Positions 10,272 to 19,186 of a stretch of DNA of 64,000 bases are shown piece after piece (position 1 is the first letter of the stretch; each line of letters starts with the position of its first letter). The stretch is from Phytophthora colocasiae (Eukaryota > Oomycota > Peronosporomycetes > Peronosporales > Peronosporaceae). A model generated the notes under the pieces. The model saw only the letters and a list, made by a program, of their open reading frames with translations, was not told the DNA's origin and did not search any database. The stretch lies in assembly GCA_018806915.1 (NCBI GenBank), contig JAGKQI010000061.1, forward strand, positions 2,046,001 to 2,110,000. The letters run 5' to 3'. The translations under genes and the position numbers were made by a program.

Positions 10272-12389
10272 ATGAACACGGAAACCGACTACGTGTCCGT
10301 AGGAAGGGACACAGACACAGCCTCCACTGTTTCCTCCTTCGGGTCCTCTTACCGAAGACGCACGCGAAAGAACGAGTCACCTGTTTTTAACTTTATTCAC
10401 GAGCTAAGCACTGGTGAATTTCAGTGCATGGTCTGTTCTAGGGATGGGGTTACTCAGGTTTGGCGTTCTCGTTCAACGTCGAACTTTAAAGGTCACCTAG
10501 CCAAACATCATGCTGACATCTACGGCATTGACATTGAAGTCTCTAGCACATTTTCCCGGCAGACGAGAGCCCGTGTTGAAGCCATGACACCCGAAGCCAC
10601 CAAGCAGTCTGACGAGAAACTTGTTGGGTGGATTATCTCCAACTCCCAGCCGTTCGCCGTTGTCGATCAAGATGCATTTGTGGAGTTTTGTAAGTCTCTA
10701 CGTCCTGACTATAATGTTCCCTGTCAGCAAACGATTCGAAAAAGTTATTCTTCAGTGGAAAGCTGAAAAAGAGGCTGTTCGCGTGGAAATCCGTCAGGAA
10801 GTTGATGGTCGCCGAGTTAGCTTTACGACAGATTTGTGGACATCACCTTCGAAACGGGGTTATATGGTGATCACTATGCATTTTATTGATAGAAGTTGGA
10901 GGATGCGTTCTGTAATTATAGCTTTACTCGAGTGATGTATCCACATACAGGCAAACGACTCGCTGAACACTTCGTAAGTGCTGTAAAGGACATGGACTTC
11001 TCGCTTCTTTCATCTATTTGGACGGTTACAGCGGACAATGCTACAAACAATACGGCAATGATACTTCACCTGAACGACCGTTTGCAGCGCGAGGTCAACA
11101 GTCTTTGCGAGCAGCAAATTATGGAGAGAGTGTACCTGGAACCTTACGAGCGCCAACTCCAACCGTTGTCCAGCTAAGATGCACTGCGCACGTGCTTCAA
11201 CTTGCTGTGAAGGAAGGGCTCGATAAGTGTCCTTTAGTCGACACTGCTGTTGGCCATTTTCGAGACCTCGTCAAGAAAATCACGGAGTCAACAAAGTTGA
11301 CCGAAGCTTTGGAACGTGTATGTGCTGACTTAGTGCACAAGTATATCACTCTGAAGATGGATGTAGTGACGAGGTGGAACAGCACATGGATAATGCTGGG
11401 AAGCCTAATTATGTTGAAGTTGCCCTTGACCGAGTTACTTCGTCGAATTCGCGAAAAACTTCCTGGATATACGGGTTTCAGTATCAGCCCAATAGACCGT
11501 CTTGCTAAAGAGATTACCGAGGAGTGGTGGGGAGCTGTTGAAGCGCTTTACGACTTTCTTGAACCGATTAAGGAAGCCACCGATATGCTATCAGCGTCGA
11601 CATATCCAACATTTGGGATTCTTTTGCTGGCTTTCCATGTCATTCGATTTCACGCTACGGAAACCATAGAGAAGTCACAAGACGATCAGACATTGAACTT
11701 TGCTATGACAGTGAAGTCGAAGCTGGATGAATACGCACCGAAGGTCAACACGCGAGAAGCAAGAATCGCCACAATATTAGACCCTAGGGCCAAGCAGCAT
11801 CTCGATGTCTTGGTAGACAACGTTGACCACGTCAAGCGAGAAGCTCATGACGAAGTTTAATTTGTACTATCGCGAGAAATTCCAGACTCAGCAACAGCCA
11901 AACCGTGGGCCTCCGTCAGCGAGGAAGAAGAAAGGCAAGGCTCTTCGAGGCCTCCTCGCGCGCAGCACTAATCAGGACGGAACTGGTACTGGAATTGCCA
12001 CTGACAACGCTGGCCAAGATTGCGATATCGATGCGGATGCAAACCACTGTGGGTCCCAGAATCATGATGACTCATTCGCCCAAGAACTGGATCGATGGTT
12101 AGCTGCTGAAGGAATGAGCGAGATGACGGAAAGTAAAGATGTGTGCACTTGGTTCCGTGTCACGAGTGACGGCTATCCGCGGATCAAACTCATGGCTCAC
12201 GACTTTCTGGCAATCACAGCCACATCAGTTCCAAGCGAAATTGCGTTTTCCGCAGCAGGTATCGCTCTTAGCAGCCGTCGTGCACGTTTGGGAGATGATG
12301 CAGTCCAAGCAATCTGTGAACTGAAGTCGTTTCGGAAGTTTAACCGTAGCTACACTGACGAACGAAGTGAGCAAGGCATAAATGTCTAG
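10272..12389 (+). pseudogene. hAT transposase with several frameshifts
   Basis: A BED zinc finger sits near residues 40-80 ('CMVCSRDGVTQVWRS...HLAKHH'). The hAT core follows: 'VSFTTDLWTSPSKRGYM' (first Asp), 'WTVTADNATNN' (second Asp), 'LRCTAHVLQLAVKEGL', and the C-terminal dimerisation region 'HDFLAITATSVPSEIAFSAA' with its Glu near 12238. The coding signal changes frame at about 10740, 10920, 11165 and 11840 without splice signals of useful spacing, so these are frameshifts, not introns. The gene is therefore inactive as read. ATG 10272 is the first in-frame ATG. Confidence 0.85.
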
Positions 12390-12548
12390 AGCCCAGCTTA
12401 TATTGGAGCTGATTCATGTGAGATTCAGCGGATTTCAAACGGTTCGTTTCCATTGTCTCTCGGAGCAACGCCAATAGGAACATCATCGCGATAGCCACGA
12501 AGGGGAGCCTCGAAAGCGTTCGGTGTAGCCAAAAAATGCAGACATTAT

Positions 12549-12800
12549 TCATCCACCTTCTCCAGCAAGACGTCCTGCAGCGTTTGACGCTCGAGTTTTG
12601 AGGAACTGTTCAAATCCAGCACTGATACGAACTTCCTTGGTTTGCTGATGTGAGCATTCCGACAGTGTTTTCTCCTTATTCGGGGCAACTAGAACGGGGA
12701 TCGCACCATACAACACCATAGGGTTGTCCAGTTCGTACTCGAACACATCAAGATTGTACAACCGGTACGGGTCAGTCACCACTTTCCTCTTGAGTGCTTT
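12549..12800 (-). pseudogene. Fragment resembling glucosidase II alpha subunit (GH31), captured in hAT
   Basis: On the minus strand the stretch reads ...[20 protein letters not shown] followed by [16 protein letters not shown] recognise this as the conserved N-terminal-domain signature of neutral alpha-glucosidase AB / glucosidase II alpha (GH31), where '[14 protein letters not shown]...MALYGS.P' occurs. After about 40 residues the similarity ends. There is no catalytic domain and no full gene. It lies within hAT boundaries, opposite to the transposase. I infer a captured host-gene exon. The recognition is from memory and covers a short segment. Confidence 0.6.
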
Positions 12801-12901
12801 AGACGTGGATCTCCTGGATTACACTGTAAATACTTGCTGCTAAAGGTCCTGGGATGTTCCATGACATCAATTCTCCAATTCCCCTGACGTTGTACAGAAT
12901 A

Positions 12902-14031
12902 TCATACGCCGTGTAGCACCGATTTCCCAGTAAGATATGCCATCGCTTGTTGTTTGCTCCTTATCTTTAAAAGCGGAAATTCCATACACAAGTAACTCTG
13001 GAAAAAATGCGAGTTTCGACCTTCACAAGGTACAAACGTCCCCTTTTCACTTCTACTCCCTGGATCGTAATATCTTAATGCTGCGACCAGAAGCAACCGA
13101 GAAATTGGTGCGTTCATTCCACCTGGAATACTATCCAACAGCTTTTCCGAGATAAACACATTCGACCGTGTTTTGGATACCGGTTTCTTCGTTGAGATTT
13201 TGACTTTATCCCCTCTCCGTGCCTCACGTAATTCTCTTTCGGATGTGTCCACGTGTTGGTCATCAGTGGTGCTCGTTTCTGAAGTGTCGATCAAACCAGT
13301 TCCATATATCGCTAACTTCTTTTCCTTGAGCTGCAGACAACGTCTTAAGAATAAGAAAATCTCCCGATACAATGAACTGGTCTACAAGTGTTCCAACGCG
13401 ATCAGTAAGCGAGTTTCGTATTTTGATTCGCTTTAAGTAAGCTCGAACACGGAAGCCTCGATAAATTTTCTGAATGCACTTGTCTGCACAAAATATTAAA
13501 CAGAGTGAAAATGGGTCAAAGGCAGAATCCGAATATTCCTACCACTGTTTTCTCAAGTGTCCAAATTCTGATTTCATAGATTTTCTCTTTCCACCTCGGA
13601 AGTGCTTCACGAAGAACAGATCGTCCAAAATTCGTAAACAACGCTTCCAAGACTTTTTGTTTTCGAGCTGAGAATACAGCATCAGTATCCTCAGTGAACA
13701 CCAGTTTTCTCCGACATTTTGGTTCAATTGCTTTACTGAAAAATCGGTTTATCACATTTGCTGCTTTGGCTTTTGCTTGATCATGCATAAGGAATAGATT
13801 GTGCTTTTTAGCAGTAAACATGCGCTAAATGGTTAGAACCTCAACTGCTGCCGACCAATAAACATCCACGTGAAAAGCTTTCAGCACCTTCTTCCATCTA
13901 TGAAAGCGAAAGAAAGCACGAATCGATGTCTGCAACGTTCTCACTGCTAAATTCTGCACATATTGGCGAATCAACTTAATGTTCTTCTTCTCTGTAGCGA
14001 CCGTAGAATTCGCTTTATCCGTTTGGAACAA
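12902..14031 (-). pseudogene. IQ-motif-like host gene fragment carried by hAT
   Basis: The minus strand shows IQ/SFI1-like segments: 'AVRTLQTSIRAFFRFHRWKK' (about 13900-13960), 'AANVINRFFSKAIE' and 'CIQKIYRGFRVRAYLKRI' (about 13430-13480). An in-frame TAG at 13828-13830 divides two open stretches of the same frame (14031-13825 and 13821-13516), and a frameshift is needed before 13372-12902. The last part (156 codons) has no feature I recognise. Short hydrophobic-basic repeats of this type bind calmodulin or centrin in intact proteins. I infer a captured and decayed gene fragment. The parent gene is unknown. Confidence 0.45.
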
Positions 14032-14560
14032 GCCTCGTCATAGACATTGAACACGGCTACAACAGTAAAGCAGAGCTTGTCAGTCTAGAATCAAATAAAT
14101 AAATCGATCCTCAATTCACGAAGGCTCAATAAGTCTCCAGAGACCATACTTACGTCAGTTGAACCCGGTTAAACGGCTTGGGGTCGTGGACAAGAACAAT
14201 GGCCAACAAAGATCAAACTTAACTCTTGTTTAGGTGAAGTAGCTGCTCCGCCACGTCCCTAGCTGCAAGGACACTCCTCGTCGACCTTGTGAAAGCTACA
14301 GATGTAAGACGTCGCGTACTCTGACCTCCGTCTGCCGACGAATTTGCGATGAACGGGCGCAGAGCAGCAACTCGCACATTATATATATATTGATATCCAC
14401 TTTTAATAAGGAATTAGAGATCAAAATACAGCTCCTAATTCGCTAAAGGCAGGCATTTTTATATCCAATGGGCGCTGACATGGAAACTCTATAATTTAAT
14501 TTAAGTCACAAAAGCGTTGGCATTTATGATTTGTTTGAAGAAGTAACCTGTATAAAACAT
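14032..14560. other. Non-coding interior of the hAT element
   Basis: I see no gene here. The region is AT-rich, with a short TATATATATA tract near 14382-14392, and leads into the right subterminal CCGGTT cluster. Confidence 0.5.
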
Positions 14561-14787
14561 TAACCGGTTTGAACCGGATCAAACCGGATAATCTGGTTTC
14601 AAATCCGGTTTTCAACCGGTTGTGTGAAAAAGGGCAAACCGATATCCGGTTGTAACCGGTTTACATTCTCTAATTATGCATTGCTCGTATGGTGCATGTG
14701 GAATATCAGCAGAAGACAGCAGAACCGACTCCTTGATCAGCTGTTTCTCGACGTAACGCTGTAAAATAGTATATAGGACTTTGTATG

Positions 14788-14876
14788 AAAAGCAAGTAAA
14801 CCGGTACCGCAATCAGATGATTACCGCAAACAGGTGGCGGTAATCATCTGATTGCGGTACCGGTTTACTTGCTTTT
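14788..14876. repeat. Perfect 40-bp inverted repeat (long hairpin)
   Basis: The left arm 14788-14827 begins AAAAGCAAGTAAACCGGTAC. The right arm 14837-14876 is its exact complement. The loop is 9 bp (14828-14836, AAACAGGTG). It lies inside the right half of the TTAA element, outside the hAT element. Perfect arms imply recent origin or selection. Hairpin RNA from it could feed small-RNA production. Confidence 0.9.
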
Positions 14877-15182
14877 TGTATGCCTTCTCATTTTCTAAAA
14901 ATTCGAGTTTGGTTTCTCGATATTCGACTGGTCTCTGGCCAATTGCACATGGTCTTTGTGCAACACTGCACGGTCCTTCTGCAGCATTATGCAGCTTTGC
15001 ATGGGGCATCTGGATACAATTTGTTCTGCAACATGCAGCGTAAGCGGGAAGTGTCCTGTCCATCGCCGAGCGTGTGGACACTTCCCAAGCCCTTTAAGCG
15101 ACGTTCTATACAAATTCCTAGTATAACTGTGCTGCATAATGCAGCGTAAGAAGGTCAAAATCAGCCGGGCTGGAGGGGTTAA

Positions 15183-15548
15183 AACTTACCTTCGCTTGGT
15201 CGTACAATTTTTTTTTTTTGGCCTTCTGAGTCGTTGCGTGGTATCATACACACTATCTATACTTTAGCAGGATGGCGACGTAGCCAATTGCCCACAGTTA
15301 GTTAGCATCCGTCAGCGACTTCAATTCACGTACCAACTTAAAACGGCGCAATGTCCAACCGGCTTGACAAAAATCCCAGTACGAATCGCAGCCCCCGCTT
15401 TCAAGTGCCTTAGGAATGACTAACATTTTTTGTCATTTTTTTAGAACATCCAAACGAGGCCTATCTCTATGCCAACTAACTACTCCGACAAGTACAACGC
15501 ATAAAGATGCGTATCGTAACGAAGCACAAGACTTGTCGACTTGCACTT
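15183..15548. other. Gene-free spacer between transposon and CRN-like gene
   Basis: There is a T11-12 run near 15210 and no open frame or repeat that I can support. It contains the 3' flank of the minus-strand CRN-like gene. Confidence 0.4.
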
Positions 15549-17279
15549 CTAGCCTACTTGCGATCCTTCAACTCGATAGTGATCGGTAATCTTGTAGTCC
15601 ACTCCGATGACCATGACTTTTGCACTGCAGTCTTTGAATGTTTGGTCAGGACAACTCCGAGTTGATCGCGATGGCGACGAAGCAACTTCCACAACTTGCT
15701 TCTTAAAGTCTTCGTTGCCCACGGGTAAGGCAAACGAGTCCCGCCTAGCCAATGGGACGACAAAACATAATTCAACCGTAGCAACTTTCTCCAGATCGCC
15801 AGCGTTCAAGAGCTCGACGAAGTATTTTGGATCGAACTTATGGGACTCAGCACGCGTCACTTGAACAAACCGAACAAGTTGTGCTGCTTTGTCGATAAAA
15901 ACAGCATCGTATCCGCCTTGGTTCCGCTTCTTTGGAACCATCCACACCGGACCATCCAATGAAACAGCAATCGGATACTTGGCTGGATTAAAAATGACGA
16001 TGGATGATTTCTCCCACCTGCGGCGTTCTACTGTATCTCCCCCCACACGCCGGCTCCACGCCAGGCCATTATGACTTAGATGAGCAAAAAACCAAGCTTC
16101 AAGGATAAAACCATCCATGGATGGATTAACATTGCAAGCCCTCGCAAAATTCTCGATTAGATGCGGACCCATGACCATTGCAAAATGACGCACGACGTAC
16201 TCGCTCACCAATCGAACTTCATAACCACTGGGACCGTCATACCATGCAAGTAAACGGTTGACAGCACCAGATGACGTATCGCCAACAAAGCCTTTAAGGT
16301 AAAGCTCAATGTTTGGAGTTGCCTTGATTGCTACGTCGAGTGCTTCACTTGCCTGCTCTGTCGAAGCTTCAAACATGAGTCTAGCGCTTCCACCGGCAAT
16401 AAAGTACTTCTCTTGCAGCAACTTTTTCCGCTCCGTCGCTCCCTTTTCTGGATCAGACTGTGTAGGAAACATGGCCACTACATTACGAAAGAAATCGTCG
16501 TTGAGGACTGCCTTCTCGTAATCATCAAAGCACCATGACGTCAGCTCAAACAGCTCCTGTTCACGCACCTCCAGATTGTGTAATTCTCCGGCCGACATCT
16601 CCATTTCACAGTCCCGTGACTCCTCATCCACTTTCGTCGGAATCGAAGCGTAGAGTTCTGGACGATACTGTTTTCCGACTGTAACCATGGAGCAAACACA
16701 CACCAACCGATGCTTTTTTCTGTCTTGTTGATGCCAACTTAGGCACTCGTGACGAGCTGCCCTTGCAGCTGCAGATTTGTCGATGTACCCATCCAGGAAT
16801 ACAATCGTTTTCCTTGTCGGCGACGTCGTATTCAAGATTGCTGCCAGATCACGCTTTATCGCTTCCTCCTTCACAATACAAACCGCTTTCATTTTACCCT
16901 GAAGCCAAATACAATTAAAATGTTCTTTAATTCGCGAGTAATGAATCCAAATCACGTCCCAGCGCGATCGATCAAGTGAGCAAGCGAAGGCGAACGCTGC
17001 GCATGACTTTCCCGTTCCAGGTGGACCGGCAACCCAAAGAAGCGCATACGTTTGGATTGAGCACCTGTTAATCTCATTCCATTGCTTCACCAGAGGTGGC
17101 CGACGATAGAGGATCAGCGCCTGATGAGGGCGACCAATTCCGGTACCACTGACGCAAGATGGTGGCAATTCAATCAGTTGATCGTCATCCCTAACGAGGA
17201 GCTGAGGGCACGGTTTAGGAGCGATAGTCCAGTTGACTTGCGGTATATCGAGGGTAATAGCCGCTCGACGCTGCTGCAC

Positions 17280-18136
17280 GGTAGCGGACTAATCACGAGT
17301 ACCGGAAGCCGGAAATCGAGTACACATACCGGTAACCGACAATACCGCCAGCGCCAGCCGAAACCCGAGTTCACATCGGTAGAATTCCGAGTACAATGGC
17401 AGAATTCCGAGTACAAAAAATTGGCGGGAAAAAAGTACAAGGGTAACCTGGCAGGATGGCGAGTGCAGGGCGGATTTGCCGCTAAGAACAAGTCAGCCAT
17501 AACGAAGCATTCATTAATTTAACTCATTTATTGTCCGTATTACTGGGGTTTAAGCCCGCGTGCTCCGCACACGGAGCGTTAAACCGCCAGCCTAAGCCCG
17601 CTCCGGCTTCGCCTTCGCTTGATCCGTCGACAGCGCTGGGGTTTAAGCCCGTGTGCTTCGCACACGGAGCATTAAACCACCAGCCACCGTTCTCCACCGC
17701 GCTTGTCCTCTCTCTGCTGTCCTTTACTGCCCAGCTACGCGCTCCGCGCGATCCCAGCCACCCCTAGCGGCTCGCTATGCTCGCGAGTACAGACCCTAAG
17801 CCCGCTCCGGCTTCGCCTGCGCTTGATCCGTCGACAGCGCTGGGGTTTAAGCCCGTGTGCTTCGCACACGGAGCATTAAACCGCCAGCATATGCCCGCTT
17901 CGGCTTCGCCTTCGCTTGATCGTCGGCAGCGCTAGGGTTTAAGCCCGCGTGCTCCGCACACGGAGCGTTAAACCGCCAGCCAGCGTTCTCCACCGTGCTT
18001 GTCCTCGAGTCGTTGTGCGCTAGAAAAACCGCAAAAGTACCGGTACGAACTGACCTCAATTCGTTTTGCAAAACCTCTCAAAGTCGATTGGTGTACTCGA
18101 AATCCGGCCACTGGTACTCGGAATTAGTCTCTTTCC
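17280..18136. mobile_element. Non-autonomous Mutator-like element inside the CRN-like gene
   Basis: The target duplication GCTGCTGCAC lies at 17270-17279 and 18137-18146 (10 bp). The terminal inverted repeats match at 18 of 24 bases at the outer ends: left GGTAGCGGACTAATCACGAG, right in reverse complement GGAAAGAGACTAATTCCGAG. The similarity continues into GCCGGA..TCGAGTACAC. Extra 'CCGAGTACA' copies lie at about 17386-17415. No transposase is present. GG-start TIRs with 9-11-bp duplications fit MULEs. Confidence 0.8.
17549..17972. repeat. Four-copy 35-bp GC-rich hairpin array
   Basis: The unit is TTTAAGCCCGYGTGCTYCGC followed by ACACGGAGCRTTAAA, at 17549-17583, 17642-17676, 17846-17880 and 17938-17972. 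The ends (TTTAA/TTAAA) and the core are complementary, giving a cruciform-capable unit. Copies 1 and 4 are identical, and so are 2 and 3. The two types differ only by transitions (C/T, G/A) that alter which internal hairpin forms (GCTCCG/CGGAGC or GTGTGC/GCACAC). Intervening spacers are also repeated (e.g. CCCGCTCCGGCTTCGCCT). Confidence 0.85.
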
Positions 18137-18413
18137 GCTGCTGCACTTGCACAATGAGCGCTTCCTTCTTCGTTCCACCGAACAAATCGATCTGAGAATC
18201 CTCTTCCAACTTCTGCTTTGCCGCAAATGCTGCTCTGTTCGCAAAAACCGTTAGGTCGGGCGCGATGACATTCGCAGGGAGAGCGCGAGAGACTACTGCA
18301 AACACTGAATTCCGCAAAGTAACAACCATCGCATCATCTGGCAGTGCGATGTAGTCGACCGACGTCAACGCATTGCCATTCTCACCCACCAGCTCGTACC
18401 ACTTTCCCTTCAT

Positions 18414-18975
18414 TGCTTCTCTCCGACGACAAATTCAGAATGACAAAAAGAATTTCTGACCAAGAAGAAATCTGTACTGAGGTTTTTCCGCCGCTCTTGT
18501 ATCCAACTTTGACTACCACTATTATTATGCACCTGGGGCAAACCCGATGAGACTTTACCCGTAGAGTCGGTAATACCGGTATTAATTTCTCACACCGAAT
18601 TCGCAAGAAAGTTTTCTCAGTAATATTGACTCCCTTGCAAAACGGAACAAAAGTGAGAATATCTTGAGGCAGCCTCTCTTTTTCTGCAGAGCGTTTTCAT
18701 ACGATCTCCAGACAGGCGTGTGATCTCCATAAATCTCACGATTGGATTGGCTGTAATTGTGTTCTGGTGGCCCTTGATTTACGAGCGATCGTTCGTATTA
18801 CATCCGATTCGTCTAAAATTGACCAATAGTGACGCGCTATTTTTACCAGTCCCACCGCTTCGTTGATTTCATTGCCTGGGTCGTCCTTTCGCCCCACTTC
18901 GACAATTTGTTCCATTGTATTAATTGCCCATTGCAATAAAAAAAAATATCACCCAATCAGATACATAACTCGTGT
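18414..18975. other. Intergenic region upstream of the CRN-like gene
   Basis: There is no gene I can support. A 66-codon minus-strand open frame (18936-18736) has no recognisable domain and no family resemblance I know. Confidence 0.35.
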
Positions 18976-19186
18976 TCATACGTGCAGTTTACAGTTCCGT
19001 TGCAAGTGCTTTACCACATCTTCGACGCTTCCGATCCCATTTTTGATAAAATCCTTGCATGCCGTAGAATCCAACATAAGGAGAATACCGTCTCGAGATA
19101 CAGCTTCAAGGTCCTTAAAACGTTCGTTATCCAAGTCCTTATAACGACAGGATTTCACAAAGCGTGCCAACGTTGGTGCTCGATTC

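Larger units (their letters stand above)
9933..14672 (+). mobile_element. hAT-family transposon with 8-bp target duplication
   Basis: The target duplication ATTATGCA lies at 9925-9932 and 14673-14680. The terminal inverted repeats are 13 bp: TAGAGAATGTAAA at the left and its complement TTTACATTCTCTA at the right. Multiple AACCGGTT/CCGGTT motifs crowd the first and last 120 bp, as is common for hAT subterminal binding sites. The left half carries a frameshifted hAT transposase. The right half carries minus-strand sequence resembling host genes. The insertion lies inside a palindrome copy of the host TTAA element. Confidence 0.92.
9506..15178. mobile_element. TTAA-flanked non-autonomous piggyBac-like element, split by a hAT insertion
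   Basis: TTAA lies at 9502-9505 (left) and 15179-15182 (right). The termini are inverted: left CCCCTCCAACCCGG, right in reverse complement CCCCTCCAGCCCGG. Each end is followed by the palindrome GCTGCATAATGCAGC (9523-9537; 15131-15145), and further copies lie at about 9553, 9902-9934 and 14981-14995. Without the nested hAT element (9933-14672) about 0.93 kb remains, with no transposase, so this is a MITE-like element presumably mobilised in trans. It abuts the 5905-9501 element and shares one TTAA with it. Confidence 0.85.
15549..18413 (-). pseudogene. Crinkler (CRN)-like effector gene, interrupted by a transposon
   Basis: The N-terminal part (18413-18137) starts 'MKGKWYELVGENGNALTS' and ends 'KKEALIVQV', matching the ubiquitin-like Crinkler N-terminal domain. 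I see no secretion signal. The C-terminal part (17269-15549) has a P-loop NTPase, 'WVAGPPGTGKSCAAFAFA', a Walker-B-like 'KTIVFLDGYID', and a terminal nuclease-like motif 'GGYDAVFI...RFVQVT', as in the REase-type domains of CRN proteins. The two parts are separated by an 857-bp element with a 10-bp target duplication. Counting one copy of the duplication, the parts are in one frame and total 665 codons plus stop, so the gene looks otherwise intact. CRN proteins of oomycetes act in host cells or between microbes. The role of this one is unknown. Confidence 0.8.

Noticed and set aside
10720..11850. Frame changes in the hAT transposase as introns
   Set aside because: Adjacent coding blocks are separated by almost no sequence, and no GT...AG pair of plausible length fits.
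12340..12552. 70-codon minus-strand open frame at the end of the hAT transposase
   Set aside because: Overlaps the sense transposase end and has no recognisable features.
17531..17767. 78-codon open frame over the GC-rich array
   Set aside because: It only translates the repeat units. There is no independent coding evidence.
17549..17972. CRISPR-like array
   Set aside because: Eukaryotic context, only four units, irregular spacing, and the spacers are themselves repeated.
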